From: JAVBKE01 sp031554215
GTDB taxonomy: Bacteria > Bacillota > Bacilli > JARBTR01
Direction: 5' to 3'
Assembly (NCBI GenBank): GCA_031554215.1
Contig: JAVBKF010000109.1
Span: 1 to 25,249, forward strand
DNA: 25,249 nt
In this document: positions 14,976 to 22,854 of the stretch, in pieces
Position numbering within the stretch: the first letter of the stretch is position 1
How the letters are laid out: every line of letters starts with the position of its first letter
Program-made: the position numbers and the translations under genes
The notes under the pieces: model-generated
Told to the model about the DNA's origin: nothing
The model's database searches: none
Seen by the model: the letters and a program-made list of their open reading frames with translations, nothing else

Positions 14976-15289
14976 AGGGTGCGTCTGAAAAAGATTTATG
15001 AAGAATTTTCCGCTGCACTTTGCCCCAAAAAAAGTCTTAGCAGTACGTTGTTGCTAAGCTTCGCTAGGGCGGCGTGTGCTGACCCTTCTGTTTGCTAAAT
15101 CGAAGATTAAGAACGCAAGCGGCAGATACTCACGGGTATTTGCGGTTTTTTCCTCGATACGCTAATCTGCATCGCAGATTAGCAAGTAGCGTGTATGTCA
15201 AAACAGTCTGAAACGATCGTGAAGCAACTGTTGATGACTCTCCGCGCTAATTGAAATACCCTTTCTTAAATTTTTTTCAGGCACACCCT
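14976..15289 (-). mobile_element. MITE-like non-coding repeat, copy 2
   Basis: A 314-base element with terminal inverted repeats AGGGTGCGTCTGAAAAA and TTTTTCAGGCACACCCT (two mismatches in 17). It is inverted relative to copy 1; with copy 1 it shares long near-identical blocks such as the one starting CATCAACAGTTGCTTCACG. A perfect hairpin GCTAATCTGC-ATC-GCAGATTAGC lies at 15161-15183. The right tip is followed by TA. No coding potential is seen. It differs from copy 1 by lacking the 45-base internal duplication and by keeping better-matched tips. Confidence 0.8.
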
Positions 15290-15299
15290 AATCATTTTC

Positions 15300-15328
15300 G
15301 GGCTGCCGAGTATTATCTCAGGCAGCCC
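15300..15328. terminator. Strong hairpin, possible terminator of the DUF3231 gene
   Basis: GGGCTGCCGAG pairs with CTCAGGCAGCCC (one bulged A) around TATTAT, 11 pairs. It begins 10 bases beyond the end of the mobile repeat and about 50 bases downstream of the DUF3231 stop. The T-run is weak on the minus strand; on the plus strand a TATTTTTT follows 13 bases later. Confidence 0.5.
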
Positions 15329-15376
15329 CCAATCGCTAATTATTTTTTAAGATTTCCAATTTTAATGTTGTAACAA

Positions 15377-15877
15377 TTATACTTTTTCATGTAAAGGTGG
15401 GGGAATGATCCACCCTTTTTCTTTATTTACACGAAGAATTTTTAATCCGAGAGCAGTTCTTAGCAGATGAAACTCAGCAAACATTGCTCCGATATCTTCT
15501 CGAATGCATTGCCCCATAAGCGCACTACATGAAATAATGCCACCTGTCATGTTGCTCGCTAACACTGCAGCGATTTCCATATCCCCGAAACGTGCACCTA
15601 CTGGAATATCATCAACATTTGCTTTAGCTCTATCTGGTGGGGTTGGCGGTAGTGCCACTGCATTTTCTTTTAAAAGCGCTTCAATTTGTTTGGCTTCCGT
15701 CTGCCCCAGTTTAATCGCCTCTTGAAGAAGCTCTTTTAAATCTTTGTCCCCTGCGTGATTAATCAAAGTTTGGTTTGCTGCATTTAGACCCTTTGTTGTC
15801 ATTAAATAGGACCATGTGCCAAAAACCTCACCATAGTGCATTGGTTCTTTCATTGGATTTCCACTTAATATTCCCAT
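15377..15877 (-). CDS. DUF3231 family protein
   Basis: A 166-residue helical protein of the DUF3231 family common in spore-forming Bacilli and also seen in Clostridia. The N-terminal GNPMKEPMHYGEVFGTWSYL, the middle LPPTPPDRAKANVDDIPVGA and the C-terminal KILRVNKEKGWIIPPPLHEK are all characteristic. This copy is a single unit, while many relatives carry two. It is predicted to form a four-helix bundle and has no signal peptide. Function is not established; a link to the spore or to stress is suspected for the family. I chose ATG 15877 because AAGGAGG stands nine bases before it. The frame runs open to 16048, but that N-terminal part is unlike protein. It follows mobile-repeat copy 2 and is probably a single-gene unit. 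Confidence 0.88.
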   Translation of the reverse strand: MGILSGNPMKEPMHYGEVFGTWSYLMTTKGLNAANQTLINHAGDKDLKELLQEAIKLGQTEAKQIEALLKENAVALPPTPPDRAKANVDDIPVGARFGDMEIAAVLASNMTGGIISCSALMGQCIREDIGAMFAEFHLLRTALGLKILRVNKEKGWIIPPPLHEKV

Positions 15878-16488
15878 GGTATTTCCTCCTTTTGGTTGCC
15901 TTAAAAGGCACAAAAGATAGTTTTCCCTAAGTTGAACGCCATTATTCGACCTTTTAAGCAATGTTAATGGTTGTGATTTCGGACAAAATAAAAGGGGAAC
16001 TGGGTTTGTAACGGCTAGGTTTTCCGGGGCGCGCGGCCTTAGTACCAATTCTCTGTGAGTCCTTACTTGTCCACTTCGTGGTTCAAGTTGCAGAGTGGTT
16101 TTCTTCTTGAATCATGTTTTCACTAAGGGGATTTTGCTTCGCTTTTGGTTTATGAAATCAGCTATTTTTTTTGTCTGTATAATTGAGCAAGCTTTGTACA
16201 GGCAGGCAACTGAGTAACTAATTCTACAAATTCACTCAGTCACTTAAACCTAAAAGTTCGTTCTCGAAATTCATGACAGTTCTTTTCCTACATTTTTTCA
16301 AACTGCAGCTTGTCCTCAATTTGTTGGCAAAAAGCGCACACTTTTCAAGTATCAGAGCGCCTATTCAGACAACGGTGGGGCATATTTATCTTCCTTATGA
16401 ATTAACTATTTGGCAGCAGGACACCGGCTGAATATCACAAACAGCCACCGGTATCATGACCTAATTCCACAAAAAAAGTTTGATCAAA
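15878..16488. other. Gap of about 610 bases without a recognised gene
   Basis: No gene is supported. On the minus strand a TTAACA with an ATAATG 16 bases later (around 15938-15965) could be a promoter of the DUF3231 gene, but it is weak. T-rich tracts occur (for example near 16170), and around 16424-16456 there is an imperfect stem-loop with CCGG and GGCTG/CAGCC arms that could end the epimerase transcript. Otherwise nothing stands out. Confidence 0.35.
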
Positions 16489-17394
16489 TTAATCGCATTT
16501 CCCCACCTGTAACCGGTAATAATCCAGCGTATCCCTCAGAGAATCTACAAGCGAAATGGTCTGTCGCCAGCCAAGGGCTGTCAGTGCGATTGGTGGCACA
16601 CAAGCAGCATCATCGACCGTGGACATCGCTGCTGAGTGCACCTCGAAGTCTAGCGTAGAAAGGCGCTGATAAACTGCCAGCATTTCACCTAGGGAAGCCA
16701 ACCCCCCAGTCGAAATGTCATAAATGCCTCCAGCTTTCCCATTAGCAAAAAGAACCTCATAACCGCAGACGACATCCCTAACATCGATAAAATCACGTTT
16801 TGCCGCCAAATTATTCACTTCAAGCATAGCTTCAGCTTGCTGGCGCTCCATCAGCACAATCTGACGGGCAAAGATAGCACTCACGCCATTTGAGCGTCCG
16901 GGTCCAATCAAGTTTGAAGGTTTGGCAATCACGATATCCATATCGAATAGCCTCACCCAAGCATCGATTAGCCTTTCCTGAAGATTTTTACTCAGTGCGT
17001 AAGGATGAGAAGGGCGACTGCTCTGATGCTGTTGTAGTGCCGAACCAACAACAATGATTCTACAGAAGGGTTTCACACGCCGAATCGCATCAACCAAATA
17101 GAGCGTAGAGAGCACATTTGCCTCGATCGTTGTTACCGGATCAGCCCATGATTTCCCAACATGGTTCACGGCAGCTAGATGCAAAAGATAATCTGGTTTC
17201 ACCTGATCAATTAACTGATTGACCTCATCCCTGCAATTCAACTGGCAAACGGCTACCTGAATGTTTGCCAGCACAAGTTGTTTCCCTCTCGTTACAGCAG
17301 TAACATGAAAGCCAAGTGCAGCGAAGTGCCTACAAGCGTGTTCCCCGGTAAAGCCACTCGCTCCTGTAATCAGCAACTTCGGTTGCTGTTTCAT
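16489..17394 (-). CDS. NAD-dependent epimerase/dehydratase (nucleotide-sugar SDR)
   Basis: A 301-residue extended short-chain dehydrogenase. The NAD-binding GASGFTG is at residues 11-17, LLHLAAVNHVG at 71-80, a catalytic YALSK with Y132 and K136, and RDFIDVRDVV in the substrate half. It acts on a nucleotide sugar in the cytoplasm, as do GalE, RmlB or GDP-sugar reductases; the N-terminal and middle parts resemble GDP-4-keto-6-deoxymannose reductase-type enzymes, but I cannot fix the substrate. ATG at 17394 has GGGGGA upstream. It is the last gene of the DUF1796 - CapD-like - epimerase run. A 130-base spacer separates it from the CapD-like gene and contains an inverted repeat CTAAATGAT/ATCATTTAG (17428-17436, 17488-17496). 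Confidence 0.88.
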   Translation of the reverse strand: MKQQPKLLITGASGFTGEHACRHFAALGFHVTAVTRGKQLVLANIQVAVCQLNCRDEVNQLIDQVKPDYLLHLAAVNHVGKSWADPVTTIEANVLSTLYLVDAIRRVKPFCRIIVVGSALQQHQSSRPSHPYALSKNLQERLIDAWVRLFDMDIVIAKPSNLIGPGRSNGVSAIFARQIVLMERQQAEAMLEVNNLAAKRDFIDVRDVVCGYEVLFANGKAGGIYDISTGGLASLGEMLAVYQRLSTLDFEVHSAAMSTVDDAACVPPIALTALGWRQTISLVDSLRDTLDYYRLQVGKCD

Positions 17395-17524
17395 TGAAAT
17401 CCCCCATTTTTTTGTAAACGAAGATCACTAAATGATGATTGTTTCAAGCAGGGGACAATTTTCGGTACTAGACTGCGTTCGTAGCGAATCATTTAGGTCA
17501 ACTGCTTTTTTTTCGGGTAAAAAC

Positions 17525-18508
17525 TTATCCTAGTAACTGTGATTGCGATAGCAACTGCAGAATGTCAGTGTGACTCATTAGCTCTTCATCAGATCGATAA
17601 CTCGCTCTACGAATCAAAGGACAGTTTGCGTAGCGAGGGTTATGTTTTGCTGCGGCATGACTCGGTAACACGACAAAGTAGTCCTGATTATAATGAACGG
17701 TAAGCAGTATTTCTTTATCTGATAAAAGCACCTCAAAGCGCTTTTCCCCGGGTCTCAGGCCAGTCTCAGTCATCTTTACGTTTCGGCCATAGTACCTGAT
17801 AAGAACCTCTGCTAGATCAGTAATCTTACAAGCTGGCATGTTAAGTACAAAGATTTCACCACCGTCACCATCTGTGGCAGCCTTGAGTAGCAGCTTGATT
17901 GCATCTGCTTGGGTTAAAAAAAAGCGTGTCATGCGTTTATCTGTGATGGTCACCTCTTTGTTCTGCTTAATTTGATCAATAAATAAGTGCAAAACACTGC
18001 CGTTAGTTCCCAAAACGTTCCCACTTCGCACGCAGATGAATTTTGTGCCTACGCTATTTTCATTTGCATCAATCACGATTTTTTCACCAATTGCTTTCGT
18101 GAATCCATAGAAATTAGCTGGATCAACAGCTTTGTCAGTAGAAACATGAATGACTTTTTTCACACGGGCAGTGATAGCGGCATCGATTAAGTTCTGTGTG
18201 CCATTCACATTTGTTTTCAATGCTTCGAGTGGATGTTCCTCGCAAACGGGGACGTGCTTTAGGGCAGCAAGGTGAAATACGAAATCGACGCCGTGAAGCA
18301 CACGTAGTAGCGCTTCCTTGTCACGGATATCGCCAATATGAAAAGTAAGGCGCTTGTCTGTTATTTCCCTTCGCATCGTGACTTGCCGATCTTCATTCCG
18401 GGAAAAAACGATAATTTTCCTCGGATCAAAGGGGAGTAATTGCAAAACAAGCTCTGTTCCCCAAGAACCAGTCCCGCCTGTGATCAAAATTGTTGCGTTG
18501 TTAAACAC
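17525..18508 (-). CDS. CapD/FlaA1-like nucleotide-sugar 4,6-dehydratase
   Basis: A 327-residue polysaccharide-biosynthesis SDR (Polysacc_synt_2 group). Visible are GGTGSWG for NAD binding (11-17), SRNEDRQ, FHLAALKHVPVCEEHP, the catalytic region STDKAVDPANFYGFTK, and LRPGEKRFEVLLSDKE, all typical of UDP-GlcNAc 4,6-dehydratases/5-epimerases such as PseB, FlaA1 and CapD. It would make a UDP-4-keto-6-deoxy sugar for a surface glycan. The start is GTG at 18508, eight bases after AAGGAGG; the open frame to 18574 overlaps the preceding gene and is unlikely to be used. It follows the DUF1796 gene with a 16-base gap, so they form one operon. It appears soluble, without the membrane part of the large CapD proteins. 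Confidence 0.92.
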   Translation of the reverse strand: MFNNATILITGGTGSWGTELVLQLLPFDPRKIIVFSRNEDRQVTMRREITDKRLTFHIGDIRDKEALLRVLHGVDFVFHLAALKHVPVCEEHPLEALKTNVNGTQNLIDAAITARVKKVIHVSTDKAVDPANFYGFTKAIGEKIVIDANENSVGTKFICVRSGNVLGTNGSVLHLFIDQIKQNKEVTITDKRMTRFFLTQADAIKLLLKAATDGDGGEIFVLNMPACKITDLAEVLIRYYGRNVKMTETGLRPGEKRFEVLLSDKEILLTVHYNQDYFVVLPSHAAAKHNPRYANCPLIRRASYRSDEELMSHTDILQLLSQSQLLG

Positions 18509-18524
18509 CGAAATAGCCTCCTTT

Positions 18525-19169
18525 TCATGCAGAATCAACGGTAATATCCGTGAGTATCTCTTTCCATAGCGCATCGTTGCCTAGCCATTTCTCCTGATTG
18601 GGCAACTCGATCACGCAAACATTTCTGATTGGCCAATTCTTTTCAACCAAATGAACTGTATTGACATGGTTGATCAACAGAATTGAAAAGTCCTTTTTGA
18701 CCATTGTTGATAACACCATTTCCAGCTCAATCACTTCCTCAAAACTGCCCTCAGTTCGGATAAATAATAGCTTGTCTGCGTGTGTTAATTTGTCTAAAAA
18801 ACGGGTAATCCTCCTGTCAAATTTTGCCCGCACAATTGGGTAAGTTGCTAAGTTATTAAAACTGTTTTGACTGGCCTTGAAATCATGACTTGAGATAATA
18901 TGATAAGTCGTATCTGTAAAACAAAGGTATTGTTCCGAGCTATCTACCCCTGTTGAGTAGCCCGCTGGAACAAGATTTTCCTGGTCCATATAGCCTGCAA
19001 ATTGTTGCCTCAATAAACGTGTGACATCTGGTAGTGACGGTGATGACATCCAGTCTAGTGGACCTGCAAAAGGTCTGAGGTTATTTTTTCGTAATTCGAG
19101 GCCTGCAAGACAGAGGTCACCCAGACTATAAATAGCACTGTAATGGCCTTTTAACTCCTTTAATTTCAA
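18525..19169 (-). CDS. DUF1796 protein, putative papain-like cysteine peptidase
   Basis: A 214-residue protein of the DUF1796 family, predicted to have a papain-like fold. The family hallmark is near the N-terminus: YSLGDLCLAGLELRKNNLRPF followed by AGPLDWM, with the candidate nucleophile cysteine at 20. Later there is a SSHDF and FDRRITRF segment, then LLFIRTEG and ILLINHVN strands. Family members often sit in surface polysaccharide clusters, as this one does, first in a run with CapD-like and epimerase genes. Biochemical role is not established; processing or transfer during glycan assembly is a guess. The start codon is TTG at 19169, six bases after AGGAGGGG. Confidence 0.85.
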   Translation of the reverse strand: MKLKELKGHYSAIYSLGDLCLAGLELRKNNLRPFAGPLDWMSSPSLPDVTRLLRQQFAGYMDQENLVPAGYSTGVDSSEQYLCFTDTTYHIISSHDFKASQNSFNNLATYPIVRAKFDRRITRFLDKLTHADKLLFIRTEGSFEEVIELEMVLSTMVKKDFSILLINHVNTVHLVEKNWPIRNVCVIELPNQEKWLGNDALWKEILTDITVDSA

Positions 19170-19879
19170 TTTTCACCCCTCCTGTAATGACTGTTTTCGA
19201 GCAACTTTAATACCATCGCCTTCCCCCGCAAAGTAGGTAAGTAGACCCTTATCAAAGCTGCTTCTAGAAAATGTTTCTATTTATTAAATGCGCCAAAATA
19301 AAAAGGGACAGGGCGGATAGACAAAGATGAAGAAAAATGGACACTGGTTAGCTGTGGAATTTTCAAATAAAGATATTCAAACGACTTAAATTGACATAAG
19401 GGTTGTTCGGCTTAATGGTTTCGCAGTTCGCAGTTGTCAAAATTGTAAAGGAGAAGGTTGTAAGGTGTTCTTCAGTATCAAGGTTTTTAAATGGGTTCAT
19501 CAAACTGAGCCAGATCAGTTCCTTTAAACAGTTCCTTTGAAAAAGGGTTTCAAAGTATTACAGATAGGGCAATCGGAATCATTATAATCCCTACTAAGGA
19601 CGAGATAATGGATATCGTTATCGTAGCAGCAATCAGGTGCTGGGGAGATTCGTAATGTAGTTTACAAAGTGACAGAATGACCAAACATCATCCTTTATGT
19701 AAATTTTGTTGGTCGTCTTAGGATGTAGATTTTCATCGGCAGACTCGTAGGTTAGTCCGTCAAATATGAGGTAGGTTTGCGGATACTTTAGCTGAATCAA
19801 CCAACAAATAGGGGAGAAAGCGATTGATCAAATCCCCCCTAGAGAAACGCTGATACCGATCAGTCAGGTGCACGCGTTG
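19170..19879. other. Gap of about 710 bases without a recognised gene
   Basis: No supported gene. It includes a direct repeat CAGTTCCTTT twice with 13-base period (around 19516-19538), an inverted repeat TTTGAAA-AAGGG-TTTCAAA (19536-19554), and a 48-codon open stretch on the plus strand (19509-19655) that reads rather protein-like (GIIIIPTKDEIMDIVIVAA) but has no proper start. Gene remnants seem possible. Confidence 0.35.
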
Positions 19880-20503
19880 CTAGAAAAGCGCTTGCAATTT
19901 TTGATAGGATTTGGGTCCATAAATTCCGTCAGCAACCAGATTGTTGGCGCTTTGCCATGCTTTCAGGACAGCCTCGGTTTTCGGTCCGAAAATCCCATCT
20001 GCAGGCACTTTTAATAGGGTTTGCAGTTGCGTGACTGCTTCACCTCTACTACCCACACGCAGTGTTGGTTGTGGCACTAGGTGTGCAAGTAAATAATTCG
20101 TAGGATTTGTGTCCGTCCCGTATCCGAAACTTGGGTTCGCTTTTAAGCGGACTTCATAATGCAAATGTGAGCCAGCCGCATCGCCAGTTCGTCCTTGCGT
20201 TCCAATTTGCGCACCATGCGCTATCTGCTTATTCACCTGCACGCTCATACTATTCAAATGTGCATAAATATGCAAAGCACCGCTTGGGTCTTCAACAGCA
20301 ACAACGTTGCCATAGCCTCCGAGCCCGCTTCCGCTTGCGCCCATTTTGGCATGGCGGACAATCCCACCTGAAAATGCATAGATTGGTGCACGATCTGATT
20401 TGACCAGATCAATCCCGCGATGAAATTCTCTCGAACCGTTCAGTGGGTTCGTTCGTGACCCATAATTCGAGGTGACTACATACCCGGTAAATGGATTTAC
20501 CAT
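19880..20503 (-). CDS. M23 peptidase with C-terminal peptidoglycan-binding domain
   Basis: A 207-residue LytM-type zinc endopeptidase that would cut peptidoglycan cross-bridges. Zinc ligands are H28 and D32 in HRGIDL and H115 in HLHYEV, with H82 (YAHL) and H113 as catalytic histidines. All are present. From about residue 148 a PG_binding_1 domain follows: LRVGSRGEAVTQLQTLL, DGIFGPKTEAVLKAWQ and a second DGIYGPKSY. There is no signal peptide or membrane anchor, as in phage endolysins or proteins released by lysis or made in the mother cell. No holin or other phage gene adjoins. A GGGAGG site precedes the ATG by ten bases, and a strong palindrome lies in the leader. Confidence 0.92.
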   Translation of the reverse strand: MVNPFTGYVVTSNYGSRTNPLNGSREFHRGIDLVKSDRAPIYAFSGGIVRHAKMGASGSGLGGYGNVVAVEDPSGALHIYAHLNSMSVQVNKQIAHGAQIGTQGRTGDAAGSHLHYEVRLKANPSFGYGTDTNPTNYLLAHLVPQPTLRVGSRGEAVTQLQTLLKVPADGIFGPKTEAVLKAWQSANNLVADGIYGPKSYQKLQALF

Positions 20504-20534
20504 CAGTTTAAGCCTCCCTTCACAAAATGATGAG

Positions 20535-20556
20535 TGACCAAGTAATCACTTGGTCA
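20535..20556. promoter_or_regulatory. Perfect inverted repeat in the M23 leader, candidate operator
   Basis: TGACCAAGT-AATC-ACTTGGTCA, nine-base arms around four bases, about 32 bases upstream of the M23 start. A TATACT -10 candidate lies next to it (20560-20565). The form is typical of a dimeric repressor site such as for TetR-type proteins. No T-run follows on either strand, so it is not a terminator. Confidence 0.5.
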
Positions 20557-20684
20557 TGTAGTATATTCACATCAAGTGGCTTCCTCTTCGTGTATTAGAC
20601 CATCTACGAGCAGAAATGATCATTTTGGTATCCCCGACTGGTGGGTTAAAGGAAACGTCAAGCTCCGCTATGATACTGGCTCAA

Positions 20685-21626
20685 TCAGAGACCCACTTTT
20701 TTAAAAACTGCTCTACTGGTGATATCCGTGGTAAGCGGGAACGGTAGCCTATAGCCAGTTGGCAAATTTGCTGCTATCTGCTGGAAAATGGTTTGGTCTA
20801 CGAGAAGCGGATGCTGTTTTGGCTTAGAATCAAATAGAAAGTGATAGGCATCTGCCGTCATTGGTTTGAAAATGGATAGGCTCTCTCTACTCGGTATTGT
20901 AAAGTCGTCATTTGTATTTTGGGTAATTCGTTGCCAAACTGTGGCGTCCACAAAGTGATTGGTCTGTTCAAGTCTCGAAGAGAAGAGGCTCCGATAGTAG
21001 TGACCTTCCATTTGTGTCAGCTTGTTTGTGATCAAAGGGTCTGGTAGTCGGTAATGATTTGGTATTGACTGAGCAATTCGTTGCCAAGTAACTGGTTCAA
21101 TCATCACGAAACCTGCTCGCTGCGGTTTGGTAAATAGTGACTGAGGTGGTTGAATCCCTAACTGCTGCATGGCTCCAGCTAAGATACCATGTGGTAATTG
21201 ATAGTGATCCGGTAATTGCCCGGCAATTTGCTCCCATACAGCAGGGTCTATCCAGACTGTCGTCCTCGTGCCATCACGTTGAAATAAGCTTTGATAGTGA
21301 TTTCCCTGAGACCTGTCTAGTAGTCCAGAGGAGAAACCTGCGGGGATATGATAGCCAACTGGCACTGCCTGACTGATTTTCTCCCATTCGGTCCCTGAAA
21401 CGAGCAAACTGTTAGGTGTGGTAGGCTTACTAAACAGGAAGCTATATTCATCTGCCCGAATTGGCAGCAGTGCCAGTGACTCGCTATATAAATTCTGCGT
21501 GTTCACTGGACCAATTTGATTATAGGGGCCCATGAAGGAAAGTGGTCGGTGACTGCGTAACCAATGCTTCCATGAATCAAATAGTTCAAGAAGGTAGCGT
21601 TTTGTTGTCGTCAGTAGGCTAGCCAT
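20685..21626 (-). CDS. Protein of five exact 50-residue tandem repeats, unknown function
   Basis: I do not recognise this 313-residue protein. After a basic and aromatic N-terminus of about 58 residues (with KHWLRSHRPL) it consists of five repeats of exactly 50 residues with no insertions. Aromatic or other landmarks fall at fixed steps: Y61, Y111, P161, Y211, Y261; F65, F115, F165, F215, F265; W81, W131, W181, W231, F281; P95, P145, P195, P245, P295. A rough consensus is YxSLF, ten variable residues, V/I-D-x3-W-x2-I, then LP-x2-Y-x-LP. No signal peptide or membrane helix is seen. The start at 21626 overlaps the end of the GT4 gene by eight bases, implying translational coupling; the longer frame to 21761 lies inside that gene. 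A role with the glycosyltransferase is likely but unproven. Confidence 0.88.
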   Translation of the reverse strand: MASLLTTTKRYLLELFDSWKHWLRSHRPLSFMGPYNQIGPVNTQNLYSESLALLPIRADEYSFLFSKPTTPNSLLVSGTEWEKISQAVPVGYHIPAGFSSGLLDRSQGNHYQSLFQRDGTRTTVWIDPAVWEQIAGQLPDHYQLPHGILAGAMQQLGIQPPQSLFTKPQRAGFVMIEPVTWQRIAQSIPNHYRLPDPLITNKLTQMEGHYYRSLFSSRLEQTNHFVDATVWQRITQNTNDDFTIPSRESLSIFKPMTADAYHFLFDSKPKQHPLLVDQTIFQQIAANLPTGYRLPFPLTTDITSRAVFKKVGL

Positions 21627-22854
21627 GGTGATCTGCCTTTCTGCGCTTTTCGGTAGCGACATGATAGAGCGTGAGTAAATCCCTGACCCCTCGGTCAATT
21701 GACCAATGTGCCATCCCCCAAGTTTTCGCAGTATGACCAAGCCTTGATAAGAGTTGTTCATCTGCTAACAGCATATGGATTTTTGTTGCAAGGCTCTTGG
21801 CATTGCCAGCAGGTGCAACGAGCCCAGTGACACCGTCCTGCACCATCTCAGGCAATCCGCCCGTATCACTAACGACAACTGCCTTCCCGGCAATTTGAGC
21901 TTCGATGATGGTAAGCGGCTGATTCTCTAGGAGACTCGGCAACACAACGATATCTGCCATTGCAATCAGTGCAGGCACATCACTACTCTTTCCGAAGAAG
22001 AGGATATCATCATCGAGACCAAGTTGTATACTTTGGGCGATTAAAGAGGGCTGGAAGTTACCAGAACCAACTATCCAACAAACCCAGTCACTGCGATTTT
22101 TCTTGATTAAACTAAGAGCAGTGATTAAGTGCTGGACACCTTTTAGATCAACAAGCCGGCCGGAATAGAGAATCACCTTTTTATCTTTTGGCCGAATGAT
22201 GTTGATTTTCTTCTTGGATTGTTCGATGAATTTCTTCGTATCGAAGCCATAGTGAAGGACATTAATCTGATTTGCTGGCACTTGGAATTCATCGATAAGG
22301 CAATTCTTGAGCCAATGATTAGCTACAATTGTGACATCACCGGCAGTAGCACCTAAGCGTTCGAGTTCATCGAAATAGATTTTCGCCATGAAAGCGGTGT
22401 CAGATTGATGAATGGTGTCCAGTTGATGCCGGATTGAGTGAGCAACGGAACCATGAAGTGTTGCGACAAGTGGAACGTGTGTCGGTCTTACCCGGTCAAT
22501 AGCCGTCGTCGCGATCACATCTTGCGTATGAATCACATCATATTTTTCGAGGCCAAAATAAGCGGCACTGAGCTCATAGATATAACGCTGGAACTCTGTA
22601 TATTTCACCAATTGATTGGCATAAATTTCAGGGTATGTTTCTTTATCTAGGTTAGCAGTGAGTAACGGTAGTAACTTACTTCGCTCGATTTTCCGGTTCT
22701 CATTGACAATATAGACAGAAGTGTTGTCCTCATCATAGCCAAGCAAGTCGACCTGATGTCCTAAGGTTTCGAGCTTTTCCCTCAGTTGGACCATATAGTT
22801 CCACACGCCACCAAGATGGGGAATAGACCAGTATGTGGCAAGTAATATTTTCAT
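21619..22854 (-). CDS. Family 4 glycosyltransferase (GT-B fold)
   Basis: A 411-residue retaining glycosyltransferase. The N-terminal domain begins MKILLATYWSIPHLGGVWNY, the typical GT4 acceptor-side glycine loop, and has DVIHTQD and LVATLHGS. The C-terminal domain has VILYSGRLVDLKGVQHLI (donor phosphate contact), WIVGSG and the E-x7-E motif in LLENQPLTIIEAQIAGK, followed by VVSDTGGLPEMV. It would add a sugar from a nucleotide donor to a surface glycan at the cytoplasmic side of the membrane. It is like CotSA/EPS-type GT4 enzymes; donor and acceptor are unknown. AAGGAGAG precedes the ATG. The end overlaps the repeat-protein gene. It is cytosolic, without membrane helices. Confidence 0.93.
   Translation of the reverse strand: MKILLATYWSIPHLGGVWNYMVQLREKLETLGHQVDLLGYDEDNTSVYIVNENRKIERSKLLPLLTANLDKETYPEIYANQLVKYTEFQRYIYELSAAYFGLEKYDVIHTQDVIATTAIDRVRPTHVPLVATLHGSVAHSIRHQLDTIHQSDTAFMAKIYFDELERLGATAGDVTIVANHWLKNCLIDEFQVPANQINVLHYGFDTKKFIEQSKKKINIIRPKDKKVILYSGRLVDLKGVQHLITALSLIKKNRSDWVCWIVGSGNFQPSLIAQSIQLGLDDDILFFGKSSDVPALIAMADIVVLPSLLENQPLTIIEAQIAGKAVVVSDTGGLPEMVQDGVTGLVAPAGNAKSLATKIHMLLADEQLLSRLGHTAKTWGMAHWSIDRGVRDLLTLYHVATEKRRKADHHG

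Noticed and set aside
21627..21761. 45-residue N-terminal extension of the repeat protein
   Set aside because: It lies wholly within the GT4 coding region in another frame; the start at 21626 gives a clean coupled overlap.
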